Shown here: positions 48,830 through 59,484 of the stretch, one piece after another | Layout: the number at the start of each line of letters is the position of its first letter | How positions within the stretch are numbered: position 1 is the first letter of the stretch | Assembly (NCBI RefSeq): GCF_028858725.1 | Contig: NC_084790.1 | Location: 88,289,496-88,353,495, forward strand | DNA: 64,000 nt | Source: Colius striatus | Taxonomy: Eukaryota > Chordata > Aves > Coliiformes > Coliidae | Direction of reading: 5' to 3' | Position numbers and translations under genes: made by a program | The notes under the pieces: generated by a model | What the model was told of the DNA's origin: nothing | The model's input: the letters and a program-made list of their open reading frames with translations, nothing else | Databases searched by the model: none

Positions 48830-51337
48830 CGTCCCCCCCCGCGCCCGGCCGGGCTGCCGGTGCCACGCGCGGCCTGGTGCAGATGGAGCCCGATAAGATG
48901 GGCAGGACGTGTGATAACTAATCGCCGTGTTCTGGCTTTACCAACCCATGTCTTCTGCAGAACCGTGTGCGCTGCGAACAGATGAAATGTGCCTGAGCAG
49001 AGCAGTCCGCTCTGCCTTACGCAAGTGGTACGAATTGTAGGCAGTGCCCTTTTTATTTCGTTGCAGTGGTGAGAGGCTCCTTTTTCCTAGCAGGGTGATA
49101 AAGCATCAGGGAAGGGACAAGCCGTGTCACTGTCCTGTGACTCGGGTGTATCAGCCGTTGGTATCAGATGTGTTGCTGGTCCGGGTTGTATTTTTACAGG
49201 AATGAATGATAATTGATGATCACAATATCACGCCTAGTTTTATGGGACTAAACGTGACGGACTGCCCGCCGTTTCTGTGGTATAGGAGAAGCTGGCATGA
49301 AAGGATCTCCCGACTGCAGGAGCTGCCAGACAATTTTATTACCCATTGTATTTGAGTGGCACCAAATCTAGATGGCTATCGTTTGATTGAAAAGGCAATT
49401 CTTGGGCTGGAGTGGGTGTTTTTATGAAGGAGAGGTGGCGGTTAGCCCTGCTTGTGTTGGTTTCTAAAGCTGTGAGCGTAGCCTGATTTAAAATAGATAG
49501 GGGAGAAGCGAGCCTGGGGCCCTTAAGATAACAACCATGAGGTTGGAGGAGGGGAGTCTTTTCCTCCCTGGGTTGTTTTCATAAGCCTGTACCGGAGGAC
49601 AAGGCCGGCTGACAGCAGCTCAGCTGCAGGAGTCCCTCGGCACCTCGCTCCCCCAGGCTCCCACGAGCGGAACGTGGCTGTGTGTCTGACCCTCCAGCCT
49701 GCCCGGGCTCCCGGCAGCTTCTGTCACCTGGAAGAGGAGCGAGGCCAGCTGGGCTTGCTGTGCCAGCACAGGCACCCCAAAACCTTGGTGGCAGTTACGT
49801 GCTTTCAGGGATTTTGGCACATCAGGAAGTGTGGTCTGGCCTGTGAGCTGTCCTGCCATGTCCTGGGTATGTGGCTGAGAAAACCAGGCTGGGGTCTGGC
49901 TGCTGCTTTTGTTGTTGTGTGCCGGCCGATGTCTTTTGTCCCTGCCTCCTTCCTCTACATATGCTGGCGCTTGAACAGAATGTTAAAGAGAAATGAATAG
50001 AGGGAGAAATCCCCTGGACAGAGCAGCACAGCTGCTGTCAGTGCTGCCTGGCTCGGTGCTGGAAGGCATCTCCGAGAGAGGGGTGCTGCAGTGGTGCTCA
50101 CATCCAGCTGGTGCTGCGGACCTGACCTGGTAAAGGGTGGTCCAGGTAAGAAAAGGCATCTGTCACTCGTCTCCCGAGCTGAAGAACTCCTTGTAAAAGG
50201 AAGCCTTTGGTGTCTCCACGATGGCCCATGGTGGTCCCACGGATGCAGTGATGGCAGCAGCCACTCCTGCGGGGAGCAATGGACCTGTTGTTCTGTGTGT
50301 CACTGCAGGTTGTGATGGTGCTGGGCATTGGCAGAACAGCACAATGATCACCTGAAAACACGAGACTGCCAGTGGAAACAGGGAGAACGAAGAGGGGAAA
50401 AGGGACAGGGTGAGGAGGGATGTGGAGAGGAACACGGTGGTATTACACAGCTCGGTGGGCTGCGGTTTCAGTATGCCAACAGCCTGCACCGTTGTTGAGC
50501 CTGTGGTAAACATCTGCGCAGAGGAGAGCACCAAAAGAGGAGGATCTCCCCCAGGAAGACATCTATTAGTAGGCTTCATTAGCAGTAAAGCTGGGCAGTG
50601 GTTGAGAAAGGCGGGTATGTTTGCAGTTTCGTTGTGCTGGCATTTGCCGATAATGACTTCCCAAGCACTGGCTTGGCCTTGGCTTGTCTCTTTTGTTTGG
50701 AAAAGCCAAATCTCTTTGCTGGTCTTGAGGGCCGAGCCGCATATGCGGATGGATTTAGGCTCTTAAGTGTTGCTTTGTTGTTGCCTGGGTTGGCAGTCCT
50801 GCTTTCTGAAGGGTTTTGAGTAAGCCTTCTGTGGGACTACCTGCCCTAGCACATTTGCTGATGGGAAGAAGTGGTTGCTTGAATGTAAGCTGGGCTTGCT
50901 TAATGGGCTCCCATAAAAATAGCAGTATCTTTCACAAGTAATTAAGCATAAGCCTAACTTTTCCTTGCACAGCAGATCTACGTGTCTGTGGGCCTACTTC
51001 ATGCCTTAAGCATATGCCTAAGTGTTTGCAGAATTTGTGCCTACATTAATCTCTGTAAATAGCTGTAATTCGCAGTGGATAGCTCCAATATGGACATCTG
51101 TTCCCGTTTATTCAGATGCTCTGAGAGGCATTAAGACACTCAGGGACTTTCTGAGTCACGGACAGCAAACGAGCCGTTGCGTTTAGCCGCTGTCGGGCCG
51201 TGTTCTTCAGACGCTGTTCCCATACATCTGCCTCTTTGTACCTGCGAGCTGTAAGGAATGGAGTTTAATCTGTTAGTTACAACCAGCTGTAAATCAGATC
51301 AACCTGTGAGTTTTTCACAGCGAGGATGGCTTTGGCG
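48830..51337. other. Presumed intron 1, candidate conserved blocks
   Basis: CpG density falls after 48,860. About 49190-49440 is AT-richer, with homeodomain-like TGATAATTGATGATCA words, and resembles an intronic regulatory element. 50935-51045 resembles an ancient amniote repeat (annotated separately). No exon with acceptor, open phase-0 frame and donor was convincing. The AG at 48958-48959 opens only 11 codons before a stop. Confidence 0.4.
50935..51045 (+). repeat. Possible ancient amniote interspersed repeat
   Basis: The words TAATTAAGCATAAGCCTAAC and CCTTAAGCATATGCCTAAG followed by TGTTTGCAGAATTTGTGCCT resemble an old repeat wording common in reptiles and slow-evolving birds (TTAAGCA..TGCTTAAGTGCTTTGC). 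The resemblance is from memory and the copy is diverged. It could be chance or a conserved exapted fragment. Confidence 0.35.
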
Positions 51338-51498
51338 TGGCACAGGTTGCGGACAGTGGTGGGGGAATCTGCCTCCTCGGAGATATTCAGGAGCCATCTG
51401 GACGTGGTCCTGGACAACCAGCTCCTGCTCGTGCAGGGGACTGGGACAGATGACCTCCAGAGGTCCCTGCCAACCTCCTGCAGCCTGTGACTCCGTGA
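51338..51498 (+). mobile_element. CR1 LINE 3' end, old copy
   Basis: Diverged CR1 3' UTR in plus orientation: GTGGCACAGGTTGCGGACAG, GGACTGGGACAGATGACCTC, CAGAGGTCCCTGCCAACCTC and a decayed tail CAGCCTGTGACTCCGTGA. The divergence suggests an old insertion. Confidence 0.8.
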
Positions 51499-52910
51499 AA
51501 TAATATTTACATAGGCTGCTGGGAGCTCAGGTGCTCTCACACCGGCTTTAAACACCAGCGTGTTTGAAAACTCGCGCCCGTTCGGAGCTGACAGTGTCTG
51601 TGTCCTCACAGAGAGCTCTCCTCATCCCCTCTGGAGCTGGGTGCCTGTGGCACACTCCTGCTTTGCTGGATGGCTCGTGTTAAAGGCTCTGCTGTGGCAG
51701 CCACGGGTCTCCAGCGCCGGCCTTGGGAGCAGAGAGGAGGGAGCCAAACCAGAAGCACCAGCCTCAGTGACATCAGCCATTTCCCCCAGCTTCCAGCGTC
51801 GCTCGCTTAGGGAGTTCCTGAACACTGAATTCTTCAGGAGCTACTGGGTTAATCTCATCCATTTAATTTACTTTTTAGTTGCCTTTTCCATAAGAGGAAA
51901 GGAAATACGATGTCCCTTAGGGAAATTCCACCTCTGTTTTGGGGAAACCCAGGCAGAAATGAGAGTCGCTGGGCTGAAGGTGGCCCTGACAAAAGCTTCC
52001 ACAGGTATTCCCTTCCCCTTCCTCCGTGTGCCTGGGTGGAAATAAAGACTTGTGGCTTCTTCTGTCTCGTTTGGTTGAATAAATAACGTGTCTTCAGAAA
52101 AAGACCCTTGAAGGAAGAGTGAAGAGGTTCATAAGTGAAATTGCTCTCTGCAGTTCCAGCATTCTCCTCAAGTTCTGGTCAAATTCCATGAGTTGCAAGT
52201 GAATAAACCGATATTACAAGCTTCCTACTGGGATGACATTTGTCACGTATTAGTAATTGTCAAAAATGAGCCTGTGTTTGTGAAAATATCTTGATGCATG
52301 AGGTATAATTACATGTACCTTAAAATAAACAGTTCTGGATACAGTCACTGCAGTCTAACCCTTTTTTTTGTCATCTCAGTTCTTGTGCACTGTACTAGGC
52401 AAAGCAGTGAGAAATGGATCCTGGAGGGTTCCAAGACCCCAGGAGCTTCTGTGGCACTCTGCTTTTGCTGAGGCATTCTTTTGGGTAACCACAAGCAAGA
52501 CTAGTTTTCAGGTACTGGAAGCACTGGAAATGGTACCTGCGAAAGGGATGAATCCCTGTGAAGCATAGGCTGGTCTATGCTTCATCTAACATCAGGGTAA
52601 GGAGTAAAACTGGCCTTTGCCACAATGGTGTCATGGTGAAACAGAGCTTGGGCCAGGAGGCAGCAAGGAGTGTGACTGCAGGATAATGGATAAACAGTGT
52701 CTTTCTGTGCAAACAGTTTCAAAATGAGGCATACAGGAAGCTGGCTTTTGTGTCTCGTGTTTACACGTTACTGAGTGCATTTGTTGCTCTGGAGTGATCT
52801 CACTTGAGGGTGTCTCCTTCCCTCTACGTGGATGTCGCGTTAATAAAATTCATCTGGATGATTTGGTGCCGTCTGGGAGACGGGGCTGTGAGGGCTTCCC
52901 AAGGTGTGTC

Positions 52911-53119
52911 CCCTTCCCTTCCCTTCCCTTCCCTTCCCTTCCCTTCCCTTCCCTTCCCTTCCCTTCCCTTCCCTTCCCTTCCCTTCCCTTCCCTTCCCTT
53001 CCCTTCCCTTCCCTTCCCTTCCCTTCCCTTCCCTTCCCTTCCCTTCCCTTCCCTTCCCTTCCCTTCCCTTCCCTTCCCTTCCCTTCCCTTCCCTTCCCTT
53101 CCCTTCCCTTCCCTTCCCC
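52911..53119 (+). repeat. (CCCTT)n pentanucleotide tract, about 42 units
   Basis: An almost perfect CCCTT run of 209 bp with all pyrimidines on one strand. It is likely to be highly length-variable between individuals and could form a triplex. The FPSLP and GREGK repeat frames across it are artefacts. Confidence 0.98.
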
Positions 53120-55884
53120 TGTGCCATCCCATGTGCCCTCCCACTGCTGAGGAGCTGGATTTGTTGCTGAGGAAAAGGCTTCAGTTTTCCTGCCCTGCCT
53201 GCCTGTGTGACCAAGCAGTACCACCGTGGAGATCAGTGCTGTATTTCTCTGCTTTGCTTTTGAAGCAAACCATACATTGGTGAAATGAGCCTGATGGTGA
53301 GTTGTTGGGGAAAAAGTCTGTGTTCTAGGTGGCTGCAATTAGATTTAAGGTGATGTTTCATGATACATTGCCTGATGGTAGAACTCCCTCCTGCTGCTGT
53401 GCTGCAGTTTCACAGACGGGTTTTCTGACGGGTTCCCACAGGGCCCACGGCAGGACTGGCACCTGGGAATGGGCGCTGGAACTCCCCTCCTTGCGCTGGT
53501 TCCCAGCTCAGCTGCTGGAGCAGCAAGGGCTGGGCGTTGTGGCACTGAAAGAGCGCTGGATGAATGACCAGCACGTGGGGCATCACTGCAGGTGACGTGC
53601 TGGAGAAGCAGCCGTGGTCCAGCTTCCAGGTGGAGAAGGGGCTGAGGGCAGCGAGGGAGCGGCCTGGCCAGGCATCACCCGGCTGCCCACGCCACAGCAG
53701 CAGCTCAGCACGGAGCCTGCGTGGAGCAGCAGGCTGTGATCCACAGAAAACCCTCCAGCTCCTGAGAAGATACCTGCTTAATGAGCAACGCTGTGAGCAC
53801 AGGCTCTTTAGAAAGAGCGGTCTGTTGTTTCTGCTCTGAATACTCTGGTTATATAAAAGCATAACCCACTGGAGTGTGAGCAGGGGCCTGCCTTGGTCAC
53901 AGCAGTGACACGGGCTCAGTAAAGAGCGATTCAGGGCAGTAACCTCTTTATTGACTTTTTAAATGGAAACCAAAATTACCTGAATTGGTTTTATAGATTC
54001 TAAGTGCGTTGGCTTCCCAGGGATAGCACGTAAAACTTTAAGTGATGATTAAGAAGTCCAGATAAGGAAGCATTTCATAAGTGAAAGGCCTTCCATATCT
54101 ACTTGTTTTGGCATAATAACACAGTTAGTGAGCTGTGGTTCTTAGTGGGTCAATAGAGTTTTATGACAACTTGCATTTTAAACCTGCCTTTAACGAGGCA
54201 TCAGCCACTATTACTGACACTTGGGTAAATTCTAGTTGTAGTGTGAAATTAAAGACATTTAATGGGGTTGGTACCAAAATGTGTGTCTGAGGGAGCGAGT
54301 ACAGTTTGGTTTTCTGTGTGCCTATTCCGAGGGGGCTGTGTGTCCTCTGTGCCTCTGCCGAGGGGCAGGTCGCGGCGGGGGCCGGTGCTGCTGCCGCCGG
54401 GGAGAGACCCTCCTGCCTCACCTGGGTTGAGGCATCATCAGGATCGGTGTTTTGGGCTGGCCATGGGAGGGCACTGTGTAATGGTAAATGGAGGCTCAAG
54501 GTTGTCCTCTGTTCCCGCACAGGGCCCGTTTTCCTGGGGGTGAAGTGGACTGTGAGCCCCAGGCCTGCCGCCGCAGTGGTCTGCTCCATCTCGCAGGCGC
54601 AGCTCTCTCTGGGAGCCATGGTCCTCCCTCTCGTAGGGGAGGGGTGTGTGTTATGCTTTGTTCTGGAAACGTAACCAGCAGGCATGATCCGAGTGCCAAA
54701 TGAGCTCCCCTTTCAGGAGGGAACAAAACGAACGTCTCGGGAAGCCCTGGGCAGCAGGAACGCACCGCTGCAGCTCCCAGGCTGGCGCCGTGCCTCCCGA
54801 CAACGAGAGGTTCAGTAGCACGTAGTGTGTGTGCCCTCTAACCCACACACAGCTCGCTGTGCAGGGTGGGCTGTCTCTGAGATCCAGAGGCCACGCTTTA
54901 CTCGGGTTGTACTTGTGGGTAGAGCTGTGCGGAGCTGAGGCGTCTGCCTCGGGGACTCTGTGAGGCAGCTGTGTGCTTGTGTTGCAAGATCTGATGTAGG
55001 TGCAGCCTGTTTGGCAGCTGATTTTCAGCTGAATCAGGCTAAATTGACAACCTCGTGGTCCCAGAGGATTGTGTAGGGCCAAGACCTCTTGCTTAATTAA
55101 ACCCTGTGGCATATATACTGTGACTTTTCTGAGCAAGCTGGAAGCCTCTAAGCCTTTTAATAGCAGTGAGGGATGCATTATCTAACAGCTTCAGTCAATT
55201 TTGAGTCACAGATGCAGTGTCAGTGTGCAGAAGTAGCTTGATTGAGTTACAGTTTGGTAAATTTTGCTGTCAGCAAGTGGAAAAAATCTAAATTTGATAA
55301 ATTTCTTCATCTCTTGCTCTCACTGGTGCTTCCTCACAAATGTTTGTTTTAATTGTGTTTGATAACAGAGTTTTACTGCAGCAGTAGAAGAAATGCTGGT
55401 AGTCAGCTCTGTCCCTCTTTGCAAAGCAGTGGAGTGTAGTCTGGTAAACACTGTAAGCTGGGTAAGAGTGCAGTGGCAGGTTGGGTGACTTCTCCCACTG
55501 ACTCTAGAACGGGGAGAAAGGAATGTGGTTTGACTGCTGGCCTGCTCAGCTCAGCCTGGGGCTTGAGCTGCTGCCATTTCGTTATTAAAACCTGCCAGAG
55601 GTTTTACCTTCAGCCAGGACTGGAACTGTAGCTTTCAGCAAGTACTTAGCCTGCTGTCACGCTGACTTCTTCCAGCGTGGAGTTTCTAAGCTGCTGAGTT
55701 CTAACACAGGAGCACTCCCTTTCCCTGCTCCATCTTTTCCTCTCCCCATCCCACAAAGAAAGCAAAACACCAAAACCTTAATACAGGGGTTGCTTTCTGC
55801 AAAGCATCAGCAATTAACTGTTAATTCATTTAAACAGAAGAGATGTGGTTAAATTACACGGGCCTGGAAGCTAAGTGCAGTTAA

Positions 55885-55984
55885 AATAGTAAAACAACCC
55901 AACTCAAAACAACAACAACCCCAGAGCAAACAAAAACCCCACCAAAACCCAAAGCCCCAACAAAGCAAATAGAAAAACTAGATT
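55885..55984 (+). repeat. A/C-rich low-complexity tract
   Basis: About 100 bp made of AAAAC, CAAC and CCCAA words (for example AACAACAACAACCCC) with almost no T. It could be a decayed simple repeat or an old poly-A-like tail. Confidence 0.7.
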
Positions 55985-56213
55985 CTTGAAGTGTATTGTG
56001 CAATGTCTGTCTTTGGGGTGATGCCTTGACTGGGCAACAAACTCATGTGTGTGTTTGTAATGGTTCATTTTTTCCTCCCTGCGTTCTTTAACCTGAATTC
56101 CTGTGTCCTGGCAGGACTTAGATGTTGGTCAGAATCCTGATTTCTAGGAATTAGGAGCCTTTCCTGAAACCAAAAGAAAACTCTACAATTCTGAGAACAC
56201 TTGCAGATGTGAG

Positions 56214-56996
56214 GAGAGCTGGGCAGAGAGGAACCTGCTGAGGTTCAACAAGGGCAAGGGCAGAGTCCTGCAGCTGGGGAGGAACAACCCCCTGCCCCAG
56301 GCCAGGCTGGGGGTGACCTGCTGGAGAGCAGCTCTGCAGAGACAGACCTGGCAGTGCTGGCTGACAATAAACTGCCCATGAGCAGCAACGTGCCCTCGTG
56401 GGCAAGAAGCCAATGGCAGCCTGGGGGCATCCAGCAGAGTGGGCAGCAGGGCCAGGGAGGTTGTGCTCCCCCTCTGCTCTGCCACATCTGCTGAGGCCTC
56501 ATCTGGAGTCCTGTGTCCAGTTGTGGGCTCCCCAGCTGCAGAGGGACAGGGAGCTGCTGCAGAGAGGCCAGTGCAGGGCCAGCAAGATGCTCAGGGCACT
56601 GGAGCATCTTCCTTGTGAGGAAAGGCTGCGGGACCTGGAGCTGTTCAGTCTGGAGGAGACTGAGGGGGGAACTCATTAATATTGACAAATATCTCACTGG
56701 TGGGTGTCAGGAGGTTGGGGCTGCACTTTTTTGTGTTGTATCCAGTGACAGGACAAGGGGTGATGGGATGAAGCTGGAACACAAACAGTTCCACTGAAAC
56801 ATCAGGACAAACTGTTTGAGTGTTTGAGTGAGGGAGCCCTGGCCCAGGCTGCCCAGGGAGGGTGTGGAGGCTCCTTCCTTGGAGGGCTTCAAGAGCCACC
56901 TGGACACGTTCCTGTGTGACCTGATCTAGGTGGGATCTGCTTCTGCAGGGGTTTGGACTGGATGAGCTCTAAAGGTCTTTCCAACCCATTCTATGA
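56214..56996 (+). mobile_element. CR1 LINE, group B, 5'-truncated
   Basis: Runs from GAGAGCTGGGCAGAGAGGAA in RT through the RT tail ([20 protein letters not shown]) and a full 3' UTR to TCTTTCCAACCCATTCTATG. It carries the shared 4-bp gain at about 56480. It closely resembles the copy at 25718-26510. Confidence 0.96.
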
Positions 56997-58999
56997 ATAA
57001 CTCCAAGGATAAATTGTGTTTTGCCATTAAGTTTTATTATCTTACTTTTGTACCTCACTACAGGGATTAGTGGTGTTTTATTGGTGTCATGCAAGCAGCA
57101 GCCAGGTTTTCTTTAGTGTGATTTATCTACTGGGCAAGAGCAGAATTATTCCTAACAGTGCACAATCCTGCTGTTCTCTTCTCTTTGGCAGTTCTTAGTT
57201 CTGTGTAATCCTGGCTTGAGGATGGAAGTATGTTCAGGTAATCTGTGTTTGGTTTTAACTGAAGAAGTCTTAGCTCTTTTCAAGCATTTCTATGTGGATG
57301 ATCACACAGTGTTCATGGTAGGATCTGGAGAGATGGGAGTGATGAGTAACTCCCAGTAGAAAGCATCCTGGGATGACTTCCTCATCGACTGTCTGTCTGG
57401 TAACTGATGGGAAAGAACCCCTTGTGGTCTCTTCCTGGTGAGCTGGGACGTGCTGTGTGAACACAGTGCTCCATCAGTGAGTCCTATCAGTGTGCTCCAG
57501 GTTCTCATTGGGGCTCAAATGGTGCTTGGCTCTTCTGTTCCCCTGTGCCTGCAGACAGGGAGGGATCTGTGCTTGTGTTTAAGGTCTTTGGAGGATGAAG
57601 AAGCATTTTATTTTCCAAGATTGAAGTGGTCTGGAAGCTAAACTTACAGCAAGGGAAGAGTGTTTTGTGACACGCTGAAGGGAGGAGAGACCAAGGTTTG
57701 ATTTTGTGCTCTGCTTGCAGTCCTCATCCTCTGCTTACAATACCTGGTTTCTCTGATGGGAGAGGATACCAGGTCTCCTTCATGCCACTTACATAAACTG
57801 CCATCAGCTCTTGAAACAAGTCACCAGAAGTATTTGATGTTTTGAATTTCTGAGAAGCAGCAATAGAGACATTGCTTCTAATCCTCACCATGTTCGTTTT
57901 CTCTGCTGAACACCAGCCAGGCTTCCTGGCTCTCTGGGCATCACTTTGTTTCTTCTGCATGAAGGCAGAGACATTTCACTCAACTTTTTTTGTCTGTTGG
58001 AACAAACTTAATAAATCATCCATTTTGAAAACATTTGTTGTCTGGTTTTATAAGTTTTCATTGCCTTCTCCTCAGCTTCTGAAAGGTCTTTGGTCCTTCA
58101 GTCCGTGGAAGCTGAGAGGTAAAACCGTTTGGATGTGCCCAGGTCTCTGCCTGTCGTACCTTTGTGTTTGCTTTTACTTAGGACAGGAAGCCATTGCCTT
58201 CCTAGTTGTAAGTTTGGCTGGTATATGTACACCTGTGAGTTAAAGGATGACTTTTTGTGTCCTTCTGGTTTTTAATATCTGTACTTCATTTGGTAATATC
58301 GATCTCTAGAGCTGGAATTGGAAAGGTTGAGTAGATCACCTGCCTCTGTGATAGCCAGCTCCTGCCCCTAAGGCCACAGAGGTTGCAGACTGCTCTGGGC
58401 CAGCTTCCAGACGTGTGCAGGGCTGCAGTGGGACTTGCAGGTGAATTAGTTCCACTCTGAGGTGAGTGGACAGGTACCCTGCAAAGCAAAGCCACCCAGC
58501 CACCCGCAAAGCAGAGCTGCATCTGTTTGGCACTGCTATGTGGAGATGGCTGGGAAGCTGCTGTGATTGCCCAGCTGCTCAGAGAGCCTTGAAGCTTTGG
58601 GGTCTGTGTTGCACCTTTGCAAAGGCATGGCCTTGTATGGTCATGGAGGTCATGGTCTCAGATCTCCCTGATAAAATGCGTGTCCAGTGTGCACAGTGTC
58701 ACTTGGGTGTGATACTAAATTAATAGTTCCTTTTTAAGCTTTCCAGTCCTCACACAACTGTCAAATGGCAAAGCCTGAAGGTGACAGAAAAGCTCCTTAC
58801 CCTGGTTTGCTTCTTCTGGGGCAGGCACAGCCAGATGTGGTGTGGATCTTCAGCTGGTGTTCATCTCGCTGCCTCCTGTAAGTCCCCTCAGGGCAAGGCT
58901 TTGCACTCCCTCCAATTAGCAGCTGCTGGTGTGAGATGATGGCTTCTTCAGGAGCTGAAATGGATGTGGCAGATTTGCACTGCTGAAAGGGAGGTCATG
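56997..58999. other. Presumed intron, no feature seen
   Basis: About 2 kb of ordinary unique sequence. No exon or repeat is recognised. Confidence 0.5.
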
Positions 59000-59200
59000 A
59001 AATCATAGAATGGCAGGACTGGAAGGGACCTTTGGAGATCATCCAGTCCAAACCCTCTGCCAAAGCAGATCCCACCTACACCAGGTCACACAGGAACGTG
59101 TCCAAGTGTGAACAAGACTGGTGCCAGAACCCACCCCTGTGAAACTCCACTGGCCACAGGCCTCTAACTCAATTCTGTGCCACTGATCACCACTCTCATG
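59000..59200 (-). mobile_element. CR1 LINE, internally deleted copy
   Basis: The first 100 bp is the complement of a CR1 tail and 3' UTR (TGAAATCATAGAATGGCAGG onward). At about 59105 it jumps directly to RT sequence, the complement of the VPQG..LGPVWF region (AACAAGACTGGTGCCAGAAC, then CTCCACTGGCCACAGGCCTC). The whole RT tail and most of the 3' UTR are missing. Confidence 0.9.
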
Positions 59201-59397
59201 ATTTCTCTTGAGCACCTCTGGACCTTCTCTGGATTAGCATCACAAAGTGCTACTTTGCCTGTGTCTTTGCTGGGCTGTTGAATTGCAGTAGCTGCCAGAG
59301 AGTTGCAGAGGTGTGTGGCAGGAGCTGCTAGGGTGGTCATGGAGGTGGAAGGCATGTGTGAAGAAAGGAGAGCAGCTGAGCTGCTGATGGATGTGGG

Positions 59398-59484
59398 TTT
59401 TTTAGTGATGGGCCTGGCAGCGTGAGGTGAGTGGACGGACCATGACCTTAAAGGTTTTTTCCAACCATAATGATCCTATGATTC
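59398..59484 (+). mobile_element. CR1 LINE 3' tip, another old subfamily
   Basis: Ends with GACCTTAAAGGTTTTTTCCA and ACCATAATGATCCTATGATTC. The TTTTTTCCAACCATAATGAT wording differs from groups A and B and is nearer to the copy at 24290-24764. Confidence 0.8.

Larger units (their letters stand above)
51499..56213. other. Presumed intron, unique sequence with simple repeats
   Basis: Apart from the (CCCTT)n tract and an A/C-rich tract, no element is recognised. 52080-52350 and 53930-54250 are AT-rich unique DNA. No exon of the upstream gene could be supported. Confidence 0.45.

Noticed and set aside
46120..48985. Very long open frames (up to 705 codons) on both strands of the CpG island
   Set aside because: They come from GC-rich sequence lacking stop codons and from the tandem arrays. 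All frames are open at once, the peptides are repeat-like (GRGSAGRGSRSG, HTHPHTGTP) and many start at non-ATG codons.
48958..48992. Possible exon 2 after the TTCTGCAG acceptor
   Set aside because: In the phase required by exon 1 it reaches a stop after 11 codons, and no other support exists.
52794..53338. FPSLP- and GREGK-repeat proteins
   Set aside because: Pure translation of the (CCCTT)n tract in different frames.
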